Assembly: GCA_030145015.1 (NCBI GenBank)
Contig: JAQYWI010000010.1
Location: 1 to 56,755 of the forward strand
DNA: 56,755 nucleotides
Direction of reading: 5' to 3'
DNA from: Desulfobacterales bacterium
GTDB taxonomy: Bacteria > Desulfobacterota > Desulfobacteria > Desulfobacterales > JAHEIW01
Shown here: positions 1 to 9,034 of the stretch, in pieces
Layout: the number at the start of each line of letters is the position of its first letter
Numbering within the stretch: position 1 is the stretch's first letter
Made by a program: the position numbers and the translations under genes
The notes under the pieces: generated by a model
What the model saw: only the letters and a program-made list of their open reading frames with translations
What the model was told of the DNA's origin: nothing
Databases searched by the model: none

Positions 1-172
1 CTACGCTCCATCTTTTATAAAAATGATCGTTCGACCCAGTCGTTCGACCCAGAGGCTCTCGACGGGAGGCTCTCGACGGGAGGCTCTCGACGGGAGGCTC
101 TCGACGGGTAGAATTCCATAACTTTAGGCATTTTAGATCATTTTTAATTTTAGCTCATTTGCACTAATAACC
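1..172. repeat. Dispersed inverted-arm repeat, copy A (partial)
   Basis: This is the right-hand part of a repeat family also found at 4021, 42763, 49740 and 50804; the left part lies outside the window. The core reads CGCTCCATCTTTTAT, then two 13-bp units (TCGTTCGACCCAG), then four exact 14-bp units (AGGCTCTCGACGGG) at 53-108, then GAATTC. The right arm (about 117-165) is rich in the TTTAG motif (TAACTTTAGGCATTTTAG). The core has the same orientation as at 4021 and the opposite orientation to the copies at 42763, 49740 and 50804. It ends about 25 bp before the proposed start of the rel gene. Confidence 0.8.
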
Positions 173-197
173 ACTAACAAATAGCGAACAACCTGCC

Positions 198-2339
198 TTG
201 ATCCGGATTAATGATATAGTCGATAAGGTTACTGATTACGCTGCTGATGCCGACCTGGATATCATTGAACGGGCGTATATTTATTCCGCGCGGGTTCACG
301 AAGGCCAGGTGCGACTTTCAGGGGAACCCTACCTGTCTCACCCCCTTGAGGTGGCCGGGATTCTCGCTGATATGAAATTGGACCCGGAAAGCGTTGCCGC
401 CGGCATCCTGCATGACGTCATCGAGGATACGCCCGCTACCCCGAAAGAAATTAAAACGCTGTTTGGCCCGGAAGTCATGCATATCGTATCCGGCGTCTCC
501 AAACTCGGCAGCCTTTCCTTTGGCAGTTCCCGGGCCCGTCAGGCCGAAAGCATCCGCAAGATGTTCCTGGCTATGGCGGACGATATTCGGGTCATTCTTA
601 TCAAATTGGCCGACCGGCTGCACAATATGCGGACCTTGCAATTTCACAATTCCGACAAAAGAAGGGAAATTGCCCGGGAAACCCTCGACATTTATGCACC
701 CATCGCCGCTCGCCTCGGAATTTATTGGATGAAAAATGAACTCGAAGAATCCTCCTTTAAGTACGTCCTGCCGGACGAATATGCCAGAATCGTAAACGCT
801 GTCAGCAAATCCAAGATTGAGCGTGAAAAATACGTCAAAACGGTGAAAGGCTACATCAAAAAGGTGATGGGTGAAGCCAAGTTAACGTGCGAGGTGCTGG
901 GTCGCAGCAAAAATTTTTACAGCATTTATAACAAAATGATTTCCCAAGACCTTCCCTTTGAGGAAATCTATGACATCACTGCCTTTAGGATCATTCTTGC
1001 TACGGTGCCACAGTGCTACGAGGCGCTGGGCCACATCCATTCACTATGGAAGCCGATCGATCATAAGTTTAAAGACTACATCGGGCGCCCGAAGACGAAT
1101 ATGTACCAGTCCCTGCATACGACGGTGATTGGACCGGTTGGGGAGCGCATTGAGATTCAGATCCGCACATGGGAGATGGATAAAGTCGCCACAGCCGGTA
1201 TCGCCGCCCACTGGGGTTATAAAGAAGGCAAGCACCTCGATGAAAATGTCAGCCGAAAATTTGCCTGGATCCAGAACCTTGTAGAAAACCAGGAAAATTT
1301 CATGGATCCAGGCGAATTCATGGAGAATGTCCGCATCGATCTCTTTCCCGATGAAGTGTACGTTTTCAGCCCTCGCGGCGAGGTGAAAACATTGCCGCGT
1401 GGCGCCACACCGGTCGATTTTGCCTATATGATTCATACTGAAGTCGGCAATCAATGTACCGGAGCAAAAGTCAACGGACGGATGGTGCCGCTGCCTTATG
1501 GGCTAAAAACCGGCGACATCGTTGAAATCGTCACTTCCAAGAACCATCACCCGAGTAAGGATTGGCTGAACTTTGCCAAAACGGTAAAAGCACGCTCAAA
1601 AATCAGACACTGGATAAAAATTCAGGAGACCGAACGAAGCCTCACCCTGGGCCGGGAGATGTGCGAAAAGGCCTTTCGAAAGGAAAAGCTGAATTTTAAC
1701 ACTTTGGTCAAATCGGAAAAGATGATGAAGGTCGTCGAGCAATTCGGATTCAGGGCCGTCGATGACCTGATCGCCAATGTGGGCTATGGCAAGATTACAC
1801 CGCTGCAGGTGCTGCGCAAGTTCGCTCCCAAGGTCGATGAAGCGGGAGTCGATGAATCGATTTTCAACAAATTGATGGAGCGGGTCCGAAAGAAGAAACC
1901 CAAAACCGGGGTGCTGGTAAAAGGGGTGGATGACATTCTGATTAAGTTTGGCAAATGCTGTCAACCGGTTCCCGGAGATTCCATTATCGGATACATTACA
2001 CGGGGATACGGCGTTACCATTCACCGCACAAACTGTGTGAACGCGCTAAGGATGAATCCTGAAAGGCAAATTGAGGTGGAATGGAATCAGGAAGTCACTG
2101 AAACCTATCCGGTAAAAATCCGAATCATTTCCCAGGATCGGGTTGGATTACTGGCCGATGTGGTAGGCAATATCAGCAAATTCGGCGCGAATATCCTGAA
2201 TGCAAAAACAGAGACCCGGGAAAACAAGATGGTTGACAGCTTTTTTACCATTGGCGTGGAGGATACCGCCCATTTAGAAAAGATTGTATCCGCTGTTAAA
2301 AAGGTTAAACATGTTCAGGAGGTGAAGCGGGTCGGTTAG
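198..2339 (+). CDS. rel: Bifunctional (p)ppGpp synthetase/hydrolase (RelA/SpoT family)
   Basis: Makes and degrades the stringent-response alarmone (p)ppGpp in the cytoplasm. The 713-residue length fits the long Rel family. The N-terminal HD hydrolase domain is intact (H34, H48, H72-D73, E77-D78, in HDVIEDT), so hydrolase activity is expected. The synthetase domain follows ([38 protein letters not shown]); its KFKD resembles the R/K-x-K-D form of bifunctional enzymes rather than the ExDD of synthetase-only RelA. A TGS domain ([20 protein letters not shown]), a Cys-containing regulatory segment ([10 protein letters not shown]) and a C-terminal ACT domain complete it. The start is TTG with no clear ribosome-binding site, so the exact start is uncertain. 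Its stop overlaps the convergent rpmB stop by 4 bp. Confidence 0.93.
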   Translation: MIRINDIVDKVTDYAADADLDIIERAYIYSARVHEGQVRLSGEPYLSHPLEVAGILADMKLDPESVAAGILHDVIEDTPATPKEIKTLFGPEVMHIVSGVSKLGSLSFGSSRARQAESIRKMFLAMADDIRVILIKLADRLHNMRTLQFHNSDKRREIARETLDIYAPIAARLGIYWMKNELEESSFKYVLPDEYARIVNAVSKSKIEREKYVKTVKGYIKKVMGEAKLTCEVLGRSKNFYSIYNKMISQDLPFEEIYDITAFRIILATVPQCYEALGHIHSLWKPIDHKFKDYIGRPKTNMYQSLHTTVIGPVGERIEIQIRTWEMDKVATAGIAAHWGYKEGKHLDENVSRKFAWIQNLVENQENFMDPGEFMENVRIDLFPDEVYVFSPRGEVKTLPRGATPVDFAYMIHTEVGNQCTGAKVNGRMVPLPYGLKTGDIVEIVTSKNHHPSKDWLNFAKTVKARSKIRHWIKIQETERSLTLGREMCEKAFRKEKLNFNTLVKSEKMMKVVEQFGFRAVDDLIANVGYGKITPLQVLRKFAPKVDEAGVDESIFNKLMERVRKKKPKTGVLVKGVDDILIKFGKCCQPVPGDSIIGYITRGYGVTIHRTNCVNALRMNPERQIEVEWNQEVTETYPVKIRIISQDRVGLLADVVGNISKFGANILNAKTETRENKMVDSFFTIGVEDTAHLEKIVSAVKKVKHVQEVKRVG

Positions 2340-2527
2340 GGCGCCTTGACAACAACGCCTGATTTAATGCAACTGGTGCAGACCATCATTTTCTTAACCC
2401 GTCCGCTGGAGAGGGTCCGCACCCTCTGCAGGTTCGGATTAAAGCGGCGTTTGTTCAAATTATGCGCATGGCTGACATTATGTCCAACCATGGGTTTTTT
2501 GCCACATATTTCACAGACTTTTGACAT
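2336..2527 (-). CDS. rpmB: 50S ribosomal protein L28
   Basis: Structural protein of the large ribosomal subunit. The 63-residue protein has the L28 signature ([20 protein letters not shown] and [13 protein letters not shown]). It keeps both zinc-binding CxxC pairs (C5/C8 and C50/C53), so it is the zinc-containing form. A good ribosome-binding site (AAGGAG) lies about 8 bp before the ATG. The gene stands alone, without rpmG, and is convergent with rel. Confidence 0.95.
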   Translation of the reverse strand: MSKVCEICGKKPMVGHNVSHAHNLNKRRFNPNLQRVRTLSSGRVKKMMVCTSCIKSGVVVKAP

Positions 2528-2599
2528 TCTGAGTTCTCCTTATCAATCCTATACTCCGCGTTCAAATCGATATTTCTAAATCAATTTCAATTAAAGACT

Positions 2600-2637
2600 G
2601 GGCTAATACACCATAAAAAAGCGTCTGTAAAGCCTTT
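2600..2637 (-). terminator. Weak terminator-like hairpin after bamD
   Basis: Read on the minus strand just past the bamD stop, an A-rich arm (AAAAAAGGC) is followed about 8 nt later by CGCTTTTTT. The pairing is AT-rich with mismatches and ends in a T run. It is plausible as a factor-independent terminator but weak. Confidence 0.35.
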
Positions 2638-2638
2638 T

Positions 2639-3328
2639 TTACTCTGACGTTTCTTCCGCGATAGCTGCCTCACACCTGGCAATGTATTCAAGTGCTTGTT
2701 GGTGATAGCCCACATCCGGGTAGTCTGAGATGAGCGACATGAATCGACGTAATGCGGCTTTATAGTGTTTGGTCCTGTAATAGAACTCACCGATATAATA
2801 CGTATTTCCGGCCAGGCTTTTTAGGGCTTTGCTGATGTGTTCCTCTGATCTGCGAGCGTATTGATCTTCAGGAAACTGTTTTTGTAAGCGTTGAAACGCT
2901 TCAAACGCCTTGCGGGCTGATGTCTGATCGCGGTCCGTAGTATCGATTTGATCGAAATAACACCTGCCGATCTGGTATATGACATAGGGTATGGCTTCGT
3001 TGCGTGGGTGCAGCCTTTCAAAATTTTCATATTCAAATATGGCTTCTTCGTATTCCTCACGCTGATAATGCGCATCGGCGATCTTCAATTCTGCCAAGAT
3101 GGCATATTTTGAAAAGGGATAAAAGTCTTTAATCTTCTGAAATTTTTCGATCGCCTTGAGATATTTCCCATTCTCATAGGCATCCATTCCATCCCATGCG
3201 AGTTCTTGGGCACTGTCCCCCTCGTCAGTTCCCAAAATTTTATCGATGCTGTTCTGAAGTGAACTACAACCGGTTAACACCAGCCATATAATCAGGCATC
3301 CAATGGCTATTCGCCCCATGGGTTTCAA
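2639..3328 (-). CDS. bamD: Outer-membrane assembly lipoprotein BamD (YfiO/ComL family)
   Basis: Predicted periplasm-facing lipoprotein of the BAM complex, which inserts beta-barrel proteins into the outer membrane. The 229-residue protein starts with a lipoprotein signal peptide (hydrophobic IAIGCLIIWLVLTGC, lipobox LTGC). A series of TPR-like helical repeats follows (AWDGMDAYENGKYLKAIEKF, AEYEEAIFEYENFERLHP-type segments, FQRLQKQFPEDQYARRSEEH). Length and repeat pattern match the BamD family. Met1 and Met4 are both possible starts. It lies downstream of trxA on the same strand. Confidence 0.85.
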   Translation of the reverse strand: MKPMGRIAIGCLIIWLVLTGCSSLQNSIDKILGTDEGDSAQELAWDGMDAYENGKYLKAIEKFQKIKDFYPFSKYAILAELKIADAHYQREEYEEAIFEYENFERLHPRNEAIPYVIYQIGRCYFDQIDTTDRDQTSARKAFEAFQRLQKQFPEDQYARRSEEHISKALKSLAGNTYYIGEFYYRTKHYKAALRRFMSLISDYPDVGYHQQALEYIARCEAAIAEETSE

Positions 3329-3381
3329 CCTTCAAGTTTTCCTGAAGTAGCGCAACGCTAAGCGCCTACCTGTCTCAAACC

Positions 3382-3708
3382 TTACACAACTTTGTTTAAC
3401 GCTTCTTCCAATTTTGATTTCGCCACCATTCCGGTGATTTGATCTGCCACATCGCCATTTTTGAAAAATATGAGCGTGGGTATCGCTTTTATACCATATT
3501 TACTCGGGGTGACAGGGCTGTTGTCAACATTACATTTGGCAAACTTCACCTTTTCGCCGAAAGCGTTCGCAAGATCTTCAACCATGGGCGCAATTGCTTT
3601 GCACGGACCGCACCAGGGGGCCCAAAAATCCACCATCACCGGCTTATCTGCCTGCAAAACTTCTGTTTCAAAATTTCCGTCATCGACTTCCACGATGCCT
3701 TCCGCCAT
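3382..3708 (-). CDS. trxA: Thioredoxin
   Basis: Cytoplasmic disulfide reductant. It is 108 residues, a single thioredoxin domain with the canonical active site WCGPCK (C33/C36), the preceding FWAP, the cis-proline loop (IKAIPTLIFFKNG) and the buried Asp of the VMVDFWAPW strand. A strong sigma70-type promoter lies about 45-70 bp upstream. Confidence 0.96.
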   Translation of the reverse strand: MAEGIVEVDDGNFETEVLQADKPVMVDFWAPWCGPCKAIAPMVEDLANAFGEKVKFAKCNVDNSPVTPSKYGIKAIPTLIFFKNGDVADQITGMVAKSKLEEALNKVV

Positions 3709-3749
3709 AATTTTTTATCCTTTCCTTATCGAAATTAATCAATTATTCA

Positions 3750-3778
3750 ATAATAGTTATAAGCGGTTATATTGTCAA
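3750..3778 (-). promoter_or_regulatory. Sigma70-type promoter of trxA
   Basis: On the minus strand, TTGACA (3778-3773), a 17-bp spacer and TATTAT (3755-3750) lie about 42 bp upstream of the trxA start. Both hexamers are near consensus and spacing is optimal. Confidence 0.7.
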
Positions 3779-4020
3779 CCTCGACCGCTCCCCGGCGATC
3801 TGCCGTGTGCGCTGCAGGATGTCTTCAGGCCGGCACCGTCATCCGCCGCCCTTTTTATTATGAAAATTGAAAACGGTTATAGTGAAAGTTGAAATCGGTG
3901 TCAATTGGTGATTTAAAACTTTAGCATTGATTTGGATTAAAGTTTTTGGCAACTTTATGATTTAGCGCAATAGCCAAAGCGCCTCGAAAACAGCGGATTT
4001 AAATTTGCTTTTGTGTTTAC
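3779..4020. other. Intergenic region without recognisable gene
   Basis: Between the trxA promoter and the repeat at 4021 I see no convincing gene: short open frames only, a GC-rich part (3780-3855), then an AT-rich part. Nothing resembles an RNA gene. Confidence 0.5.
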
Positions 4021-4365
4021 TTTAAGCTATCTCAAAACTAGCAGTTCATCTTGGAAGACAGAGAAAAAAAGTTCCAAAGGTGCTGCAAAGTTAAAAGTGC
4101 CTAAAATGCCTAAAATGAGCTAAAGTGCCTAAAGTTATGGCGTCGCTCGCGCTCCATCTTTTAAAAAAATTGATCGTTCGACCCAGCCGTTAGACCCTGT
4201 CGTTAGACCCTGAGGCTCTCGAAGGGAGGCTCTCGACGGGCAGAATTCCTTAACTTTAGTCACTTTAGTTCACTTGTCACTTTAGCGCACTTGCTGTTAT
4301 AAGCACGTTTTATCGGTCTAAAACGTTACCATCGGGTGTTAAATGCATTTTTGAGATAGCTTCTA
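4021..4365. repeat. Dispersed inverted-arm repeat, copy B (core inverted)
   Basis: A complete element. Imperfect terminal inverted repeats (AAGCTATCTCAAAA at the left, TTTTGAGATAGCTTCTA at the right) enclose a left part with the conserved block AGCAGTTCATCTTGG. The left arm is made of 9-10-bp units (GTGCCTAAA, ATGAGCTAAA), the right arm of the complementary motif (AACTTTAGTCACTTTAG). The core between the arms has three degenerate 13-bp units and two 14-bp units (AGGCTCTCGACGGG type). It is reverse-complemented relative to the copies at 42763 and 50804, although the outer parts have the same orientation. The right end lies about 38 bp before the next gene. Confidence 0.85.
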
Positions 4366-4402
4366 GTTATAAAATTCTGAAAATCCAGGTGGTGGAAAGG
4401 CT

Positions 4403-5212
4403 TTGAAGGTGGGAGAAAAAATTCGTATCGGGGCCCTTATTTCCGGGGGCGGATCAAACCTGCAGGCCATTATCGATGCCTGTAAAAAAGGTAACGTCAG
4501 CGGGCAATTGACTTTTATCGGATCTGATAACACCAAAGCCGATGGCCTTAAAAGGGCCGCAAAATACAATATACCATCCTTTGTCGTTGATTACCCTGCG
4601 ATTATTCGCAAGTTTAAGGAGGACCCATCCAGGATAAGCCTGCCGGGTGATTTTGACATTGAGGAACTTATTTCAAAGCAATCTCTTGTTCATGGCAGGC
4701 GTGATGCGAACAGGGTGAAATACTTTTTAACTACACGAGCGATTGTCGAGGCGAAACTGCTAAAGGAGATGGAACGCTATCCCGTTGACCTGCTGGTGCT
4801 GGCGGGTTTCATGCGAAATCTGTCCCCTTATTTCATAGATCGAATCAATCTGGATCGCAACAATCCCCGTATCATGAACATTCATCCGGCCTTGCTTCCG
4901 GCATTTCCCGGCGTAGACGGATACGGCGACACCTTTCGTTATGGTTGTAGGGTAGGCGGATGTACGGTTCATTTTATTGATTACGGTGAAGATACCGGGC
5001 CGATAATCGGTCAGCGGGCCTTTCCGATTTCCGATGAAGATACGATTGATTCAATCCGAAAAAAAGGCCTGGAGCTGGAATGGGAGCTTTATCCGAAATG
5101 TATCCAGATGTTTGCTGAAGGCCGTTTAAAAACGGTTAAAAAGACATTTACGCTGGATAACGGACAAAAGATTCGGCGCACCATTGTTGAAATTTTGCCG
5201 AAGGCTAGATAG
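4403..5212 (+). CDS. Phosphoribosylglycinamide formyltransferase-like protein (PurN family)
   Basis: Formyl-tetrahydrofolate-dependent transferase fold; the classical reaction is formylation of glycinamide ribonucleotide in purine synthesis. It carries ISGGGSNLQAIIDAC (phosphate loop), LLVLAGFMRNLSPYF, the catalytic MNIHPALLPAFPG (Asn and His) and HFIDYGEDTGPIIGQ with the catalytic Asp. At 269 residues it is longer than usual (about 190-220). Extra sequence sits around residues 65-115 (KFKEDPSRISLPGDFDIEEL onward) and there is a charged C-terminal tail, so the substrate may differ from ordinary PurN. The start is TTG at 4403 or GTG at 4409; GGAAAGG at 4394 spaces better to the GTG. Confidence 0.82.
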   Translation: MKVGEKIRIGALISGGGSNLQAIIDACKKGNVSGQLTFIGSDNTKADGLKRAAKYNIPSFVVDYPAIIRKFKEDPSRISLPGDFDIEELISKQSLVHGRRDANRVKYFLTTRAIVEAKLLKEMERYPVDLLVLAGFMRNLSPYFIDRINLDRNNPRIMNIHPALLPAFPGVDGYGDTFRYGCRVGGCTVHFIDYGEDTGPIIGQRAFPISDEDTIDSIRKKGLELEWELYPKCIQMFAEGRLKTVKKTFTLDNGQKIRRTIVEILPKAR

Positions 5213-5236
5213 TCTGTATGTCCTTTGCAAGATAAA

Positions 5237-5383
5237 AGGTGTCAGGTTTCGGGTGTCAGGATCAAAAAATTAGTAATGAGTGCTGAGGCCTGAGGACTGA
5301 GGACTGAGCAACAAATTTTGCCTGACGCCTGAAGCTCAACCCCAGAGGCCTGAACACTGACACCTGACACCTGAAACCCTCTT
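5237..5383. repeat. Hairpin with short-unit repeat arms (GTGTCAGG family), copy 1
   Basis: The left arm contains GGTGTCAGGTTTCGGGTGTC and the right arm ACACTGACACCTGACACC, its imperfect reverse complement. Between them are further short degenerate repeats (CTGAGGACTGAGGACTGAG). It lies between two convergent genes. Related copies are at 6235, 8776 and 15833. Confidence 0.75.
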
Positions 5384-5429
5384 ATTCCTGATGCTTATCT
5401 ACGCGCTGTATAAATAACGAATAACACCA

Positions 5430-6221
5430 CTAAAGGTAGGACCTGGCACCCACATAACGCGCGCTGTAATATTTACTGGACAGAGAAGCGGTTTGGATTT
5501 GGCGCCCCTTGCCGGGTGCATGCAAAAATTTATCCCCGCCCGTATAAATACCAACGTGCGAAACCTTGGTACCCCCCCTTGTGGCGAAGAATACCAGGTC
5601 ACCTTTTCGCAGCTGGCGACGATTAATCGATAATCCCACCTTCCATTGTTGTCTGGATGACCGCGGCAGATCCAATCCGTTAATTCGATAAACAACCATG
5701 GTCAATCCACTGCAATCAAATCCCGTCCGGGGGGATTTGCCGCCCCACCGATACGGTACACCGACATAGCGCCTGGCGGTTGTGACAATCGCTTCTCTGA
5801 GTTCCACATTGCCGTCGCGCTGATCTTTTGCAGCGGCATAGTCTTGCGGATCAACAATATAATAGGCTTCGATGATTCTTTTGCTTACAAGGTCCTCGGC
5901 TCGCTTGCGGGCAGCGGTCCGGGTTTCATAGTTTGCGAAGCGCACCTTAAACAGTCCTGAACTGTGTAAAAAATGATAGGCATTAACTCCGCGCTGCTGC
6001 AACGATGCGGTCAGGCGGACGGCATTGTCGATATTGGAGAAGGCACCGACTTGAATGCTAAAGCCCATCGGGGGCAGGTAGGACTTTTTTTCCGCAGAAG
6101 ATGTGTCGGGCCGGATGGCCGGCCCGCCGCAACCGGTTGCCAGAAGCAGCCAGGCGCATATAATTAAGACAATGTGCCCTTTGAGCGCGGATGTTGTATC
6201 TGATTGCGTTCGATGGACCAT
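5430..6221 (-). CDS. SPOR-NlpC/P60 lipoprotein, probable cell-wall endopeptidase
   Basis: Likely cleaves peptide stems of peptidoglycan from the periplasmic face. A hydrophobic N-terminus ends in a lipobox (LLATGC, lipidated C31). Residues about 52-125 form a SPOR domain (FSIQVGAFSNIDNAVRLTAS), which in this family binds denuded glycan at division sites. Residues about 140-263 are NlpC/P60 with catalytic C170 (GFDCSGLT), H222 (SHVGIY) and H234 (LHAP). All three catalytic positions are present, so the enzyme looks active. It is flanked on both sides by GTGTCAGG-family hairpins. Confidence 0.88.
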   Translation of the reverse strand: MVHRTQSDTTSALKGHIVLIICAWLLLATGCGGPAIRPDTSSAEKKSYLPPMGFSIQVGAFSNIDNAVRLTASLQQRGVNAYHFLHSSGLFKVRFANYETRTAARKRAEDLVSKRIIEAYYIVDPQDYAAAKDQRDGNVELREAIVTTARRYVGVPYRWGGKSPRTGFDCSGLTMVVYRINGLDLPRSSRQQWKVGLSINRRQLRKGDLVFFATRGGTKVSHVGIYTGGDKFLHAPGKGRQIQTASLSSKYYSARYVGARSYL

Positions 6222-6234
6222 AATAAAATAAGGG

Positions 6235-6363
6235 TTTCAGGTGTCAGGTTTCGGGTGTCAGCCGGTTGTCGAGGACGAGTACGAGGACGATATTTCATTC
6301 TCCTCATTTTACTCGTCCCCGGGTGCCGTCGGACAATACACCTGACACCCGACACCTGAAACC
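6235..6363. repeat. Hairpin with short-unit repeat arms (GTGTCAGG family), copy 2
   Basis: The left arm begins GTTTCAGGTGTCAGGTTTC and the right arm ends ACACCTGACACCCGACACC, so the region can fold into a long imperfect hairpin. Inside is a second inverted pair (GAGGACGAGTACGAGGAC against TACTCGTCC). It fills almost the whole gap between two minus-strand genes. Confidence 0.75.
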
Positions 6364-6366
6364 TCC

Positions 6367-7551
6367 TTATTGTGACACCCCCAATAAGACCTTTACAATA
6401 ACCGGAAAGGCAATGAAGGTTCCCAGGGAGCTTCCTATATTGGTAAATATCACAACCAGAAGGATTCGGGTTACATTGTTTTTCCAAAACCCTTTAATCG
6501 ACAGGATATCATCCGGCAGGTTCTCTAAGTCTTTGACTTTGGGCTTTCTTGAAAAGGCCTCCACAAGACCTGACACCCAGCCTGCTGCGATCATGGGATT
6601 TAGCGATGTCAGTGGTGCAGCCAGTATGGAAGTTAATACCGTGGCTGGATGGGCCAGCGCTATGATGGCTCCAGCCCCGGCCAACAGGCCGTTAGCCAAA
6701 ATCCACCAGACGATCATGTCTGTTCCGGCCTTGGCGCCGCCATAAAAAAAACCGGCGACAAACAGCCCGACGATTACCGCCGGAATCAACCATTTAACAA
6801 TACCGATTGATTTGCTTTTGGGGGGTAACTGTTCCAGTGTCCAGGTGTCGATGTCGGCTTTCCAGTATTTCTTGATTCCGGGAATATGGCCGGCTCCCAC
6901 AACGGCCACGACTTTTTTTCCGGGGGCGGTTCGAATTTTTTCAGCCAGATATTGATCCCTTTCATCGATCAGGATGGTTTTTAAAGCCGGAAGCGATTTG
7001 CCAACTTCAGATAGAAGCGCTTCCAGGACATCTTGCTGCTTCATCTTTTCAATATCTTCTTCTTTGATCTCGTCAACTTGGCCCAGCGAAAGCATCAGTT
7101 GAAACATTAGTTTTATTTTGCTCCAAAATCCCATAATCCGCCAGGTTCTGGAAAGGGTGGTGCGGATGTCCCTGTCGGCAAGATGGATTTGGGCGCCCAC
7201 GGTTTCGGCGGTTTCTATAGCTGTTATCATCTCTTGCCCCGGCTTGATGTCAAGTTGCCTGGCAATTCGTTTTTGAAATGATGCCAGCAGTAGATTCGAC
7301 AGGAGCAGAAATGATTTTTTTTCTTTAATAACTTTGACGATATCCGTATCCTGCCAGCGATCCTTTTGTCGGATTGCCTGGTATCTGGACTGACAAAGTT
7401 CGACACAGACGGTATCCGGATTTTCTTCTTCAACTACCTTTTTGACCAGCTGGGCGCTCTCTTTGGATACGTGCGCGGTACCTACGAGAATGAATTCCTT
7501 TGCGTCAAAGTCAAGGCGGTGGATTAAATTAGGGTTGTTTGCCATCAGCAT
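6367..7551 (-). CDS. TraB/PrgY family membrane protein
   Basis: The 394-residue protein has an N-terminal TraB domain (about 1-235), recognisable by FILVGTAHVSKESA, DTVCVELCQSRYQAI, ETAETVGAQIHLADRDIRTT and a late VVAVVGAGHIPGI. The C-terminal third is hydrophobic with about four membrane segments (IVKWLIPAVIVGLFVAGFF; AGTDMIVWWILANGLLAGAG; the last near VTRILLVVIFTNIGSSLG). TraB-domain proteins resemble metalloproteases of the Tiki/EreA type, and the GTAH motif fits a metal ligand. The bacterial substrate is unknown. The start may be Met1 or Met3. Confidence 0.85.
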   Translation of the reverse strand: MLMANNPNLIHRLDFDAKEFILVGTAHVSKESAQLVKKVVEEENPDTVCVELCQSRYQAIRQKDRWQDTDIVKVIKEKKSFLLLSNLLLASFQKRIARQLDIKPGQEMITAIETAETVGAQIHLADRDIRTTLSRTWRIMGFWSKIKLMFQLMLSLGQVDEIKEEDIEKMKQQDVLEALLSEVGKSLPALKTILIDERDQYLAEKIRTAPGKKVVAVVGAGHIPGIKKYWKADIDTWTLEQLPPKSKSIGIVKWLIPAVIVGLFVAGFFYGGAKAGTDMIVWWILANGLLAGAGAIIALAHPATVLTSILAAPLTSLNPMIAAGWVSGLVEAFSRKPKVKDLENLPDDILSIKGFWKNNVTRILLVVIFTNIGSSLGTFIAFPVIVKVLLGVSQ

Positions 7552-7753
7552 TCAGTATATATTCCGATCAGTGCCCATGCGCTAATAAAAACGACAAGCG
7601 TATGGAAACCGGTTAGTGATTTGAACCGGACTATAGTATATTCCGCGCGGCAAGGCAACAGCCAAGAAACCTTTCGATGGGAGTTGCATAGTGATTCGGG
7701 CGGCGCGCATTTAGCCGATACCGTCTGAGAAAGGTTGTGCAGGGAACTGTGCC

Positions 7754-8173
7754 ATGGTCATTTACGACGATATTTTTTCATGGGAAGGCTGGGGCGGCGA
7801 GCTGCGTCTGGCAAGCGGTGAATGCCGGCTGCGCATATATGACCTGGAACAGGAGCAAGCTGAGAGCCTGTCGCATCTAAGGCCGGTCATCGTTGTTGTT
7901 TCCGATATTCCGCAAAGCCGAATGTCGGTGCGCAGCTGTACCGGCCATATCGCCACCAATGTTACCCGGCAGTTCAATATTAAACCGCATCGTATGTTGT
8001 TTATCGAATACTATCCCGAGACGGCTTACGGAGAACAGAACGAACATATCATTTCTGAAAAATATGATGTTGTGGATTTTACCTGGCATGAGGACCGGGC
8101 GATCGAGCCCAAATGGCGGACCCTGAAGCCGCCGCTGCTGGATGTGATAAAAAGTATTGTGGAAAAGCATTAA
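7754..8173 (+). CDS. Conserved hypothetical protein, 139 residues
   Basis: I do not recognise a family with certainty. The protein is soluble with mixed alpha/beta character. It opens with MVIYDDIFSWEGWGG and has a strand-like VIVVVSDI, an Arg/Cys-rich RMSVRSCTGHIATNV, then HRMLFIEYYPE and YDVVDFTWHEDRAI. It has no signal peptide or membrane segment. It is divergent from the TraB gene across a 200-bp gap that probably holds both promoters. Codon use resembles the neighbours. Confidence 0.7.
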   Translation: MVIYDDIFSWEGWGGELRLASGECRLRIYDLEQEQAESLSHLRPVIVVVSDIPQSRMSVRSCTGHIATNVTRQFNIKPHRMLFIEYYPETAYGEQNEHIISEKYDVVDFTWHEDRAIEPKWRTLKPPLLDVIKSIVEKH

Positions 8174-8201
8174 AGGTGGGAGATTCTGGATTGAAAGATT
8201 T

Positions 8202-8738
8202 TTATTGCGCTTGCTCTTCTTGAGCTTTTTTTAGTTCCTCTTCGGCGAAGCGCGCTTCTTCTGCAGCCTGTGCGGCATCTTCAATAGCCTTTCTGGCGCG
8301 ATCTTGAGCCGCTTGCGCGCGCTGAGCTTCTCTTTCAATTTTTTTTCTAAATTGTTTTCTTTTTTCTTTGGTTGATGACAGTCGCCTGATATATGTTTCA
8401 GCATCTCTGGTAATTTGGTTTGCTTGCTCGACAGCTTCTTTGGCGCGTTTATCCGCCTGTCGGGCCTGCCTTTTTGCTGCATCGACACCGCCTGTTTTTT
8501 TTTCTTGCTCCCATTCTTCTGTACGCTTTTTTTTACGATTTTGAAGTTCCTGGATCTCAGCGGCGGTTTTTTCCTCATACTCTAAAGTGTCTTTAATTTT
8601 GGACTTTGGAGGTGGCGGGGTGTCGGTTACATGCAAATTTCCGTTTTCATCGGTCCATGTGTAGACCTCTCCGGCGATGAGACTCGAATTTAAAAAGCCC
8701 GCCAACAAAATGCATGCGGTCATGATTAAAGATTTCAT
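8202..8738 (-). CDS. DUF4124 domain protein with charged coiled coil
   Basis: An exported protein: signal peptide MKSLIMTACILLAGFLNSS, then a DUF4124 domain (about 23-50, VYTWTDENGNLHVTDTPPP) usual in periplasmic envelope proteins. The rest is a long, highly charged Lys/Glu/Ala-rich coiled coil (about 55-178). The function of DUF4124 is not established. A second DUF4124 gene lies at 38610, built the same way. Confidence 0.82.
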   Translation of the reverse strand: MKSLIMTACILLAGFLNSSLIAGEVYTWTDENGNLHVTDTPPPPKSKIKDTLEYEEKTAAEIQELQNRKKKRTEEWEQEKKTGGVDAAKRQARQADKRAKEAVEQANQITRDAETYIRRLSSTKEKRKQFRKKIEREAQRAQAAQDRARKAIEDAAQAAEEARFAEEELKKAQEEQAQ

Positions 8739-8775
8739 TTACCCCTCCGGTAAATTAAAGTATATTCTCAAATCC

Positions 8776-8948
8776 GTCAGGTGTCAAATGTCAGATAACA
8801 GAGAACCGAGGTCAGATGACAGCCTGCGACGAGCCCATCGGCCGTGAGCTCAGGGCCGAACGGCTCAGCCGAGTCGAAGACAGAAAACAGTCTACCCCTT
8901 GTCCTCTGTATCTTCCTGACACCTGAAACCCGACACCTGAAACCTGAT
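8776..8948. repeat. Hairpin with short-unit repeat arms (GTGTCAGG family), copy 3
   Basis: Left arm CGTCAGGTGTCAAATGTCAG and right arm CTGACACCTGAAACCCGAC and onward. The interior includes GCCTGCGACGAGC followed by GAGTCGAAGACAG, shared with the copy at 15833. It lies between divergent genes, so it cannot be just a terminator. Confidence 0.7.
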
Positions 8949-9034
8949 ATGATCTAAAATAAAACCGTGTTTTGTAAATTACTTGCGGGACGCAACACTT
9001 TAACCCGCCTAACATTTACAGCAGGAGGTGAAAA

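Noticed and set aside
53..108. CRISPR-like direct repeats
   Set aside because: The 14-bp units are directly adjacent without spacers and occur inside a dispersed repeat.
3461..3892. 143-codon plus-strand open frame across trxA and its upstream region
   Set aside because: Antisense of trxA and crosses its promoter; no protein signature.
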